Of a DNA stretch of 12,585 nt, positions 5,206-12,568 are shown one piece after another. Under the pieces are notes generated by a model. The model made no database searches. It was given only the letters and a program-made list of their open reading frames with translations, and had not been told where the DNA came from. Origin of the DNA: Microbacteriaceae bacterium. Its GTDB lineage: Bacteria; Actinomycetota; Actinomycetes; Actinomycetales; Microbacteriaceae. The DNA is taken from NCBI GenBank assembly GCA_024639925.1, contig JAHEGA010000045.1, positions 1 through 12,585 on the forward strand, in the 5' to 3' direction. How positions within the stretch are numbered: the stretch's first letter is position 1; the number at the start of each line of letters is the position of its first letter. Position numbers and translations under genes: made by a program.

Positions 5206-6051
5206 TTATTCATCCCCTACGCGTTGCACTTGGAAGGTCCACGGATCCGTATTGAGGTCACTCACCACAATCGGAATACTGACGCGAGCCTCGAGTTCGC
5301 TCGCCGCTTGGCTTAACCAGAGCCATTCGGCCGAGAAGTGGGAAATCGTAATGAGCGCCGGACCACCCAGCAGTTGCGCTTGCTCTCTGGCTTCGGAGGC
5401 GACATGGTGACGCAGGTCACTGGTGATGTAGACATCACTGGCGGTGACCGTGGGGTGCGCAATTAGGGAATCTCCTGCACCCGCACACAGCGACACCGTG
5501 GTGATGAGTGCTTCCGGGTCTCCCGAAACCACTGGGCCCACGGCAGTGTGCGGCAATAATTCTCCGAGCGCCACCGCGACCTCATAAAGGCTACGGGGTT
5601 CCGCGAGCGTCCCCACGCGACCCAGCCCATGACCCGGGGTTACCCCAGCGGTAATCGGCTCGTGGTGGCGGAGCTCCAGTAGCTCCGCCAGTCGAGCAGA
5701 AGTCCCTGTGGGAACAGCATCCGCATTGGTGTGCGCAGTAACCAGGGCGCATCCCGCCCTGATCAGTGTGGCGATGATGTGTCCCTTGTAGGTGGACTCC
5801 GCCACCGTGGTGACACCCTTCAACAACAGCGGGTGGTGGGCGATAATCAGATCAGCGCCCTGCTCCAGAGCCTCCTCGACACTTTCCGGGGTGACATCCA
5901 CCATGAGGTGGATCGAGGTCACCGGAGATTCGGGATCGCCGACGACGAGGCCTGGCGCATCCCACTCTTCTGCTCCCGCTTCGGGCCAGAGAGATTCGAG
6001 GACCTCCAGCACCCCCGCCAGCGAGAGTGCAGCATTGTCAGGCTTCGACAC
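5206..6051 (-). CDS. NIF3/YbgI-family dinuclear metal-binding protein
   Basis: A 281-residue member of the NIF3 family (often labelled GTP cyclohydrolase I type 2 or YbgI), a conserved cytoplasmic hydrolase-like protein whose physiological role is not settled. Metal-ligand motifs are present: WDAPGLVVGDP (30-40), IAHHPLLLKG (70-79), TAHTNADAV (106-113), TSDLRHH (210-216) and ISHFSAEW (236-243), supplying the His/Asp/Glu residues of the two-metal site. The usual DN-GL appears as DAPGL. I chose the GTG at 6051-6049 because AAAGGA lies seven bases upstream and the protein then begins SKPDNAALSLAGVLEVLE as in relatives; a longer frame to 6123 lies inside the upstream gene. It overlaps the upstream membrane-protein gene by 14 bp and abuts the zinc-ribbon-like gene. 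Confidence 0.9.
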   Translation of the reverse strand: MSKPDNAALSLAGVLEVLESLWPEAGAEEWDAPGLVVGDPESPVTSIHLMVDVTPESVEEALEQGADLIIAHHPLLLKGVTTVAESTYKGHIIATLIRAGCALVTAHTNADAVPTGTSARLAELLELRHHEPITAGVTPGHGLGRVGTLAEPRSLYEVAVALGELLPHTAVGPVVSGDPEALITTVSLCAGAGDSLIAHPTVTASDVYITSDLRHHVASEAREQAQLLGGPALITISHFSAEWLWLSQAASELEARVSIPIVVSDLNTDPWTFQVQRVGDE

Positions 6052-8005
6052 GGGGGGTTCCTTTCCGGGCCAGAGAAAACACGAACGACAGGAGGGCGGC
6101 AAGTGCTCCCGCAGCAAGCGCAAGAAGAACTCCCATCGAGCCCTGCGTCAGGCCACCCAAGCCTTCCACGGTGACAAAGTCGACCAGGAAGCCCTGCCAC
6201 GAAAGCCAGGACACGCTCGAGCTCGTAACTCCCAGTCCCAGGGCAACAGCGACGGCGAGACCGATGAGGTTGCCCCACCGAACGGCCGGGGTGCCGTGAC
6301 CGGAGGGTCGCTGTGGCACCATCGCGTTCATCGCCGTGACACCTGCCCAGGCAGCAATCGCGACACCCAGGGTGGTCACAAGATCGGGTAGCGCTTCCCG
6401 CAACGCGTCTGACCAAAGGAAACTCGCGAGCACAGCGGCCCCGAAAAGGACCGTCACGATGCTGGCGATTAGCGTGGTGGGTCCAGGGAGCGACATATCG
6501 CGCAGCGAGGAGGCCGCAGAGCTAAGCCCCACCGCCAGCAGGCCCACAAACGGCAGGACCAGTGCAATGAGGGCGGGAACGGGGAACCAGGTTCCCAAAC
6601 CCACGACCAACGTGCGGATCGGGTCCTCGAGGAACGCCTGAGCGAACCGTGGCGCACTTGTGGCAAGAACGACAACAAACGTGACCAAGGCTGCCATCGG
6701 CACCGTCGCCGCCAGTGCCGCCCAGAGACCCTGTGCTCGAACTCGCCGGAAGGCAACGAGACCCGCCAGATTGGGGGCAATCGGGGCAAACAGAGCGACA
6801 CCAACAGCGACAATCAGCGCAGAGACGGACAGCACCGCCACCGCTTCACCGGGGACTTCCCACACCGGAAGCACGGAGATCTTGGAAGCAGTGCGAACAA
6901 CGAGTGCCACAGCTCCCAGAACCCCGAGGGTTGCGCTTGCCCACAGAGTGACCCGCAGAACCGGAGCGCTGACGAATAGGTGCGCGGCAGCACTGCCACC
7001 CATCAGAACAGCCGCCACAATCTGGGCTTCCTCGAGGCTTCCCGGCCACCAACCAGAGAGAGCAGCGATGTTTGCCGCAAGAGATGATGACCACCACACG
7101 AGAACAGCTAAAACGCTCAGGCGGAGAACCAACACAAGGGCACCGGGAACACTGCTACCGGCTGTGCCAAAGGTGTCACGAAGCGGGGTTCGTGCCCGGG
7201 TGAGTCCGGCGATCACGAGACCGAGAATCACCGCGGCTATCGCTGTGGCGGTGATGGCCTGGGAGAAGTCCGCGCCTCCGCCTACCAGCCACACGCCCAG
7301 CGTCAAGGCTCCCGCTGGGAGGACAGCAATCATCCATGTTGATACGAGCGACCACCGTGTCGGCGAGAGGACTCCCGGAACTCGGACCGGTTTCCGGGCG
7401 GCAGCAGGAACGACGGGTGTGTCATCGGCCCCCGCCTTCGGGTCACCCTCGGTTGGGATCGACGACGATTCTTGTTCGTCCGCGAGGACCTCAGCGATGT
7501 CTTCCTGAGCGATAACAGCCGGCTTCTCTGGCTCACTCGGCGCCTCCGCCTCAACTTCAGCAGTTTCTTCGGCTAGAGGCTCGATACGGAACTCCTGGCG
7601 CTGCCCACCATCGAAAATTGCCCGCTCGTGGACGATAATTGCCTCCGCAAGCTCCGGATGGCTCTGGCGAATCTGTTCGGACCAGTCGTGAAAAGCCTCT
7701 TCTTCTTCGCGTTTCAGCACGAGCTGGAGCTCGAGGCGATCCATCATCGCCGCTATGTCCGATGCGTCTCCCTCCGCGAAGACCGCACTCGGCGGTAGTG
7801 ACCGCCTCACGGGAGCGGGCGGGTACACGAGGGAGTTATCCGCGGAGGGCTGTGGGAGTGCAGCAGCAGAGGGTGCAGGGGGTGCGCCCTGCGCCGCAAC
7901 TTCGGCGATAACATCCTCATCCGCGAGGGAATCATCGATGGGCGGCACATACGTCGAACGCCTCGGACCCGAGGTGTTGTTGCCTGGTTCTTCGTCACCC
8001 ATCAT
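6038..8005 (-). CDS. Large membrane protein with acidic N-terminal region; possibly NCS1-like transporter fold
   Basis: A 655-residue protein not firmly recognised. Residues 1-215 are hydrophilic, rich in Ala, Pro and Glu, with a helical stretch MMDRLELQLVLKREEEEAFHDW (87-108) and two similar acidic motifs, LADEDVIAEV (28-37) and QEDIAEVLADE (167-177). From about 217 to 646 there are roughly 12 hydrophobic segments (about 219-243, 249-268, 287-314, 326-346, 350-371, 388-410, 428-449, 466-493, 508-530, 541-562, 576-597, 620-646). The segment LTRARTPLRDTFGTAGSSVP (268-287) before helix 3 resembles the loop of NCS1 purine/cytosine permeases, so a LeuT-like fold is possible; this is a weak inference. 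The ATG at 8005 has no spaced Shine-Dalgarno sequence but has a TACGCT box 6 bp upstream. It heads the four-gene unit ending at RNase H. Confidence 0.85.
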   Translation of the reverse strand: MMGDEEPGNNTSGPRRSTYVPPIDDSLADEDVIAEVAAQGAPPAPSAAALPQPSADNSLVYPPAPVRRSLPPSAVFAEGDASDIAAMMDRLELQLVLKREEEEAFHDWSEQIRQSHPELAEAIIVHERAIFDGGQRQEFRIEPLAEETAEVEAEAPSEPEKPAVIAQEDIAEVLADEQESSSIPTEGDPKAGADDTPVVPAAARKPVRVPGVLSPTRWSLVSTWMIAVLPAGALTLGVWLVGGGADFSQAITATAIAAVILGLVIAGLTRARTPLRDTFGTAGSSVPGALVLVLRLSVLAVLVWWSSSLAANIAALSGWWPGSLEEAQIVAAVLMGGSAAAHLFVSAPVLRVTLWASATLGVLGAVALVVRTASKISVLPVWEVPGEAVAVLSVSALIVAVGVALFAPIAPNLAGLVAFRRVRAQGLWAALAATVPMAALVTFVVVLATSAPRFAQAFLEDPIRTLVVGLGTWFPVPALIALVLPFVGLLAVGLSSAASSLRDMSLPGPTTLIASIVTVLFGAAVLASFLWSDALREALPDLVTTLGVAIAAWAGVTAMNAMVPQRPSGHGTPAVRWGNLIGLAVAVALGLGVTSSSVSWLSWQGFLVDFVTVEGLGGLTQGSMGVLLALAAGALAALLSFVFSLARKGTPRVEA

Positions 8006-8011
8006 GCCCCC

Positions 8012-8017
8012 AGCGTA
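8012..8017 (-). promoter_or_regulatory. Candidate -10 box for a leaderless mRNA starting at 8005
   Basis: TACGCT on the minus strand ends 6 bases before the first ATG of the 655-aa gene, the same hexamer and spacing as at hisC. No recognisable -35 is seen upstream. The GGGGG next to the ATG is too close to serve as a normal ribosome-binding site for that codon, although it could serve a second in-frame ATG at 8002. Confidence 0.45.
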
Positions 8018-8058
8018 CGGGCAATTAGCGGGAGCTGCCTGGCGAAACGAGGCTTCGC

Positions 8059-8064
8059 TACAGT
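8059..8064 (+). promoter_or_regulatory. Candidate -10 box of the small membrane-protein gene
   Basis: TACAGT (TANNNT) would start transcription near 8071, giving a leader of about 22 bases with AAGGAG (8081-8086) six bases before the ATG. The -35 is not evident. It lies about 45 bp from the divergent TACGCT box at 8017-8012, so the two promoters share one short control region. Confidence 0.35.
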
Positions 8065-8092
8065 GTCAGGAGAACGAGACAAGGAGTGAGGA

Positions 8093-8425
8093 ATGACACC
8101 GGAACAACGTGACGTGTGGCTCGAGCACCGAAAAACCATCGTCATTTCCCAAATAGCGCCGACGTTGTTGCTGATTACCACGGTGGCTCTCCTTCAGTTC
8201 GGGCTTGCCGAAACCGCCCTGGCAGTGCGAGTGGCGACCGCGGGGATTCTTTTGGCGTCAGGCATTCTCGGCGCGCTGGTCCAGTTCCAATCCGCCACCG
8301 AGGCTCAAGCGCTCGCCGCCTCCAGCCCGGACGCGCTGCGCGACTGGATGTGGGTGGTCAAGTATGTGACCCCGACCGTGTTTGTCGTCATCTACGCAGC
8401 GCTCATGGTCGCGCTGTTTGGCTAA
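8093..8425 (+). CDS. Small three-helix membrane protein, unknown function
   Basis: 110 residues, family not recognised. A short polar N-terminus (TPEQRDVWLEHRKT) is followed by hydrophobic segments at about 17-37, 43-65 and 88-109, with a polar loop (66-87: QSATEAQALAASSPDALRDWMW) between the second and third. There is no cleavable signal sequence, and the protein ends at the last helix (ALMVALFG). Coding status is supported by a clear AAGGAG ribosome-binding site six bases before the ATG, the membrane-protein composition and the lack of a better frame. It is divergent from the 655-aa membrane protein and convergent with tRNA-Val, whose 3' end is five bases from its stop codon. Confidence 0.75.
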   Translation: MTPEQRDVWLEHRKTIVISQIAPTLLLITTVALLQFGLAETALAVRVATAGILLASGILGALVQFQSATEAQALAASSPDALRDWMWVVKYVTPTVFVVIYAALMVALFG

Positions 8426-8430
8426 ATCTT

Positions 8431-8507
8431 TGGTGGGCCCGGAGGGACTCGAACCCCCGGCATCCACGGTGTAAACGTGGCGCTCTAACCAACTGAGCTA
8501 CAGGCCC
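8431..8507 (-). tRNA. tRNA-Val (anticodon UAC), CCA encoded
   Basis: The minus strand folds as a complete cloverleaf: acceptor GGGCCTG pairing with CGGGCCC (one G-U), D arm GCTCAGTTGGTTAGAGC, anticodon stem CCACG/CGTGG with loop TTTACAC, variable loop ATGCC, T arm GGGGGTTCGAGTCCCTC, discriminator A and encoded CCA. The anticodon TAC reads Val codons GUA and, with wobble modification, others. Confidence 0.96.
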
Positions 8508-8515
8508 AAGCCTCA

Positions 8516-8521
8516 ATGCTA
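8516..8521 (-). promoter_or_regulatory. Candidate tRNA-Val -10 box
   Basis: TAGCAT on the minus strand would start transcription near 8509, about two bases before the mature tRNA 5' end at 8507. No good -35 at 17-18 bp spacing. The 140-bp region to aceE is shared with the divergent aceE promoter. Confidence 0.35.
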
Positions 8522-8569
8522 GACCACCGGGCAACGCTTCGGGCCCGCGAACTTCAGGCGGTCTGGGTC

Positions 8570-8575
8570 TAGACT
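8570..8575 (+). promoter_or_regulatory. Candidate aceE -10 box
   Basis: TAGACT (TANNNT) would place the transcription start near 8582, just before the TTCGCGAA repeats, with a leader of about 66 bases. The -35 region (about GCGAAC at 8547-8552) is poor, which could mean an activator is needed. Confidence 0.35.
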
Positions 8576-8583
8576 GAGTGGGC

Positions 8584-8608
8584 TTTCGCGAAGCGACCCT
8601 TCGCGAAA
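8584..8608. repeat. Inverted repeat made of two TTCGCGAA palindromes before aceE
   Basis: TTTCGCGAAG (8584-8593) and CTTCGCGAAA (8599-8608) are perfect inverted repeats around CGACC. Each arm contains the 8-bp palindrome TTCGCGAA, so the element is also a direct repeat of one palindromic site with 15 bp between centres. It lies just downstream of the predicted aceE transcription start and 39 bp before the start codon. It looks like a double operator or an RNA hairpin with a 10-bp stem. It has no U-tract. Confidence 0.7.
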
Positions 8609-8647
8609 TTCGACTTCTGGATCTACCACACACAGGAAGAGGTCAGG

Positions 8648-11374
8648 ATGGCTGTCAACGACCAAGACCCCTATTCGTCTCACCGCATGGACTCCGACCC
8701 GGTGGAGACGCAAGAGTGGCAACAATCCCTCGACGCAGTCGTCGCTGGCTCAGGTCATCAGCGCGGGCGCGAGATCATGTTGAGCCTCCTCAAACGCTCC
8801 AAAGAGCTCCACCTGGGCGTCCCGATGGTGCCCACCACGGACTACCTCAACACCATTGCTCCCGAGTCCGAGCCAGAGTTCCCCGGTAATGAGGAGCTGG
8901 AGCGTCGCTATCGTGCCTGGATTCGCTGGAACGCCGCCATTACGGTGCACCGCGCCCAACGGCCCGGTATTGCCGTGGGCGGGCACATTTCCACGTACGC
9001 CTCCTCGGCAGCGCTCTACGAAGTAGGCCACAACCACTTCTTCCGCGGCGCGGACCACCCCGGTGGTGGCGACCAGATTTTCTATCAGGGGCACGCTTCC
9101 CCAGGAATGTATGCCAGGGCGTACCTCGAAGGTCGCCTCAGCGAAGACCAGCTCGACGGTTTCCGCCAGGAAAAGTCTCACTCCTCGGGTGGACTGTCCT
9201 CCTACCCGCACCCGCGGTTGATGCCGGAGTTCTGGCAGTTCCCCACGGTGTCGATGGGCTTGGGGCCGATCAACGCGATCTACCAGGCGCAAGCAAACCG
9301 TTACCTCCACAACCGCGGCATCAAAGACACGTCCCAGCAACACGTGTGGGCGTTCCTCGGTGATGGCGAGATGGACGAGGTCGAGAGCCGTGGAGCCCTC
9401 CAGCTCGCCGCGAACGACGACCTCGACAATTTGACATTTGTGATCAACTGCAACCTGCAACGACTCGATGGACCGGTGCGTGGCAACGGAAAAATCATCC
9501 AGGAGCTCGAGAGCTTCTTCCGCGGAGCAGGCTGGAACGTCATCAAAGTGGTGTGGGGTCGCGAATGGGATGCCCTCCTGTCACAGGACCACGAGGGTGC
9601 ACTTCGGGACCTGATGAACACCACACCCGATGGCGATTTCCAAACGTATAAAGCCGAAAGCGGAGCGTACATTCGGGAAAACTTCTTCGGTCGCGACCCT
9701 CGTACCGCCGCCATGGTGGCAGGCATGAGCGACGACGATATTTGGCGCCTCAAACGGGGTGGCCACGATTACCGCAAGGTCTACGCTGCCTTCAAAGCAG
9801 CCACCGAGCACAAAGGCCAGCCCACGGTGATTCTCGCAAAGACGGTGAAGGGCTACGGGCTGGGTCCCAGCTTCGAGGGTCGCAACGCTACCCACCAAAT
9901 GAAGAAACTCACACTGGAAAACCTCAAAACCTTCCGGGACGACATGCGTATTCCGATTTCGGATCAGGCGTTGGATGCCGACGTGTATCAGCCGCCCTAC
10001 TTCCACCCCGGGGACAACGACGAAGCCTTGCAGTACATGCACGAACGGCGGCGTGAGTTGGGTGGATACCTGCCAGAACGTCGTTCGCGATACACCCAGG
10101 TCTCGTTGCCGAGTGCCGACACGTACGCGTCGGTGAAAAAGGGTTCCGGCAAGCAAGAAATTGCCACCACCATGGCGTTCGCCCGTTTGCTCAAGGACCT
10201 CCTCAAGAACCCGGACTTTGGCCACCGGTTGGTGCCAATCATCCCCGATGAAGCCCGCACCTTCGGAATGGACGCGTACTTCCCGACGTCCAAGATTTAC
10301 AACCCGCACGGCCAGGAATACACCTCGGTTGACCGTGAGCTGCTCTTGGCCTACAAGGAAAGCCCCGAAGGACAGATACTTCACACCGGCATCAACGAGG
10401 CCGGTGCGTTTGCTGCATTCACCGCGGTGGGAACCAGTTACGCCACCCACGGCGAACCGATGGTGCCGATCTACGTGTTCTATTCCATGTTCGGGTTCCA
10501 GCGCACCGGGGATGCCATGTGGGCAGCAGGCGATCAAATGGCCCGAGGCTTCATCATGGGCGCTACCGCCGGTCGCACAACCCTCACCGGAGAGGGCCTC
10601 CAGCACGCGGATGGCCACTCTCCCTTGTTGGCGTCGACCAATGCTGCGGTCATCACCTATGACCCGGCGTACTCGTACGAGCTTGCTCACATTGTGGCGG
10701 CCGGTATGGAACGGATGTACGGCGGGCAGCACCCCGACCCCAACGTGATGTACTACCTCACCATTTATAACGAGCCGATCGTGCAACCCGAGGAACCCGC
10801 GGACGTGGATGTCGAGGGAATCCTGAAGGGCCTGCACCGTATCAGTGCTGGCTCCGGAGCAGGGCCCAAGGCGACAATTCTTGCCTCTGGAGTGGGAGTT
10901 CCCTGGGCACTCGAGGCTCAAGCTTTGCTGGCTGAGGACTGGGGCGTGAGCGCCGAGGTGTGGTCGGTCACCTCCTGGAATGAGCTCAGGCGCGACGGCG
11001 TGGCCGCAGAACGCCACAACTTCCTGCACCCCGATCAACCCGCCGCAGTGCCCTACGTCACCACGCGCCTGTCCGAGAGCGAGGGCCCGGTCATTGCGGT
11101 CAGCGACTTCATGCACAGCGTTCAGGATCAAATTCGCGAGTTTGTGCCACGTCCCTACCTCACTCTGGGGGCGGATGGTTTTGGGTTTAGTGACACCCGC
11201 CCTGCCGCGCGACGCTACTTCGCGATTGACGGCCCTTCGGTTGCCGCCCGGGTGTTGCAGCAACTCGCCAAAGACGGTGCTGTAGCGCCGGATGCGCTTG
11301 CTCAGGCAATCCAGAAATACCAGCTGCACGACGTCACCGCGGGAACGAGCGGTTCCGCCGGTGGTGAAGCCTAA
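8648..11374 (+). CDS. aceE: Pyruvate dehydrogenase E1 component, homodimeric type (AceE)
   Basis: A 908-residue thiamine-diphosphate enzyme that decarboxylates pyruvate and passes the acetyl group to the lipoyl E2 of the pyruvate dehydrogenase complex. Length and layout match the single-chain AceE of E. coli and actinobacteria rather than the alpha/beta type. The N-terminal domain includes GGHISTYASSA (111-121), GHNHFFRG (127-134) and YQGHASPGMYAR (146-157). The ThDP-binding motif GDGEMDE...NCNLQRLDGPV spans 238-277. The middle transketolase-like domain has IPDEARTFGMD, and the C-terminal domain is complete. The ATG at 8648 has AGGAAGAGG (8634-8642) at proper spacing. Its partners E2 and E3 are not in the window. 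A FasR-like regulator gene follows after 27 bp, probably in the same transcript. Confidence 0.97.
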   Translation: MAVNDQDPYSSHRMDSDPVETQEWQQSLDAVVAGSGHQRGREIMLSLLKRSKELHLGVPMVPTTDYLNTIAPESEPEFPGNEELERRYRAWIRWNAAITVHRAQRPGIAVGGHISTYASSAALYEVGHNHFFRGADHPGGGDQIFYQGHASPGMYARAYLEGRLSEDQLDGFRQEKSHSSGGLSSYPHPRLMPEFWQFPTVSMGLGPINAIYQAQANRYLHNRGIKDTSQQHVWAFLGDGEMDEVESRGALQLAANDDLDNLTFVINCNLQRLDGPVRGNGKIIQELESFFRGAGWNVIKVVWGREWDALLSQDHEGALRDLMNTTPDGDFQTYKAESGAYIRENFFGRDPRTAAMVAGMSDDDIWRLKRGGHDYRKVYAAFKAATEHKGQPTVILAKTVKGYGLGPSFEGRNATHQMKKLTLENLKTFRDDMRIPISDQALDADVYQPPYFHPGDNDEALQYMHERRRELGGYLPERRSRYTQVSLPSADTYASVKKGSGKQEIATTMAFARLLKDLLKNPDFGHRLVPIIPDEARTFGMDAYFPTSKIYNPHGQEYTSVDRELLLAYKESPEGQILHTGINEAGAFAAFTAVGTSYATHGEPMVPIYVFYSMFGFQRTGDAMWAAGDQMARGFIMGATAGRTTLTGEGLQHADGHSPLLASTNAAVITYDPAYSYELAHIVAAGMERMYGGQHPDPNVMYYLTIYNEPIVQPEEPADVDVEGILKGLHRISAGSGAGPKATILASGVGVPWALEAQALLAEDWGVSAEVWSVTSWNELRRDGVAAERHNFLHPDQPAAVPYVTTRLSESEGPVIAVSDFMHSVQDQIREFVPRPYLTLGADGFGFSDTRPAARRYFAIDGPSVAARVLQQLAKDGAVAPDALAQAIQKYQLHDVTAGTSGSAGGEA

Positions 11375-11401
11375 GCGAATAGTGTCTCGCCGGGAGTAGC
11401 C

Positions 11402-12568
11402 ATGGCCATGACCAAGAAGCAAACGCTCGCGTGGCTTCGCAACATCTCCGGGGAGATGGCGACCACCACGCTGGCGACGCTTGAAGCGGAATTACCCTGG
11501 TACCGGGCCATGCCTCCCGGTCGCCGATCGGCGGTCGGAATGGTGGCACAAACCGGCATCACCTCGTTCATCGCCTGGCATGAAAATCCCCAGTCGACAC
11601 CCTGGATTGCCTCCGATGTCTTTGGCGTAGCACCGCGGGAGCTTCTTCGCTCCGTGAGCCTTCAACAAACCCTTCAGTTGATCAAAGTGACCGTGGAGGT
11701 TGTGGAGAAGGAACTGCTCAAGGGGCCGCCAGAGCTGCGGGAGTCAATCCTCCACTACTCGCGGGAAATCGCTTTTGCCGCCGCTGATGTGTATGCCAGG
11801 GCAGCAGAGTCCCGGGGTTTGTGGGATGCACGCTTAGAAGCACTTGCGGTGGATTCGATCCTCAGTGGCGAATATGACCAGGAGCTACCCTCTCGCATCG
11901 CGGCGCTGGGATGGCTCGGTCACGGCGAGGTAGCTGTGGTCGTGGGGACGAGCCCCCGCATGGTCGATGTCGACATCATCCGCCGCACCGCTCGACACCG
12001 CGATGCCGACGTGTTGGTTGGGGTCCAAGGAAACCGCCTCGTGGTCGTTATCGGAAGACGGGTTGACGAGGACCACACTCCCGAGCACCCCGCACCGTTC
12101 CTCGAGATCGTTGCTGATATGCACGAAAGTTTTGGCCCGGGTGCGCTGGTCGTGGGGCCCGCGGTGTCGTCCGTCGTCGACGCAGCCAAGAGCGCGAAAG
12201 CAGCGCTGGCCGGGTTTTCGGTCGCCAAAGCGCGGCGTGAACTTCCCCGCCCTCTCTCCGCAGCCGATGTTCTCCCCGAGCGCGCTCTCGCCGGGGATCC
12301 CCTAGCGCGCAGGGCGCTCGTCACCGATATCTACGAACCCCTTCGCGACCACCAGCTCGACCTGCTGGGAACACTGTGGACATACCTCGAGACCGGTCAC
12401 TCGTTGGAATCAACAGCGCGCGAGCTCTACGTGCACCCCAACACGGTGCGCTACCGCCTCAAAAAGGTGTCGCAGGTAGTGGCGTGGGACCCCGGTAACC
12501 CGAGGGATGCGCTGACCCTCCACTTGGCCATCATTTTGGGAAGCATGAGCGAACCGCATTCGTCCTAA
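11402..12568 (+). CDS. PucR-family transcriptional regulator resembling FasR
   Basis: A 388-residue regulator. The C-terminal PucR-type helix-turn-helix is at about 320-378 (LDLLGTLWTYLETGHSLEST, then HPNTVRYRLKKV). The N-terminal half (LPWYRAMPPGRRSAVGMVAQ; SDVFGVAPRELLRSVSLQQT; REIAFAAADVYARAAESRG; WDARLEALAVDSILSGE) resembles, from memory, the FasR activator of fatty-acid synthesis genes in Streptomyces coelicolor, which lies directly before fabD-fabH-acpP-fabF. The next gene here is beyond the window edge, so that link is untested. A middle GGDEF-like domain (about 175-290), common in this family, is present in reduced form. The ATG at 11402 is preferred to the one at 11408 because GGGAG lies five bases before it. 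The short gap to aceE suggests co-transcription. Confidence 0.88.
   Translation: MAMTKKQTLAWLRNISGEMATTTLATLEAELPWYRAMPPGRRSAVGMVAQTGITSFIAWHENPQSTPWIASDVFGVAPRELLRSVSLQQTLQLIKVTVEVVEKELLKGPPELRESILHYSREIAFAAADVYARAAESRGLWDARLEALAVDSILSGEYDQELPSRIAALGWLGHGEVAVVVGTSPRMVDVDIIRRTARHRDADVLVGVQGNRLVVVIGRRVDEDHTPEHPAPFLEIVADMHESFGPGALVVGPAVSSVVDAAKSAKAALAGFSVAKARRELPRPLSAADVLPERALAGDPLARRALVTDIYEPLRDHQLDLLGTLWTYLETGHSLESTARELYVHPNTVRYRLKKVSQVVAWDPGNPRDALTLHLAIILGSMSEPHSS

Noticed and set aside
6052..6123. Longer NIF3 start at 6123
   Set aside because: The extra 24 residues are unlike family members and lie within the upstream gene; the GTG at 6051 has a well-spaced AAAGGA.
6660..7508. 282-codon plus-strand open frame opposite the large membrane protein
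   Set aside because: Thr/Ala/Arg-rich composition typical of an antisense frame over a membrane-protein gene.
8584..8608. aceE inverted repeat as an intrinsic terminator
   Set aside because: There is no T-tract on either side, and it lies after the predicted promoter of aceE and outside the tRNA gene's downstream side.
9581..11422. 613-codon open frame on the minus strand opposite aceE
   Set aside because: A long shadow frame caused by high GC and biased third positions in aceE; the protein has no recognisable domain, and aceE itself is unmistakable.
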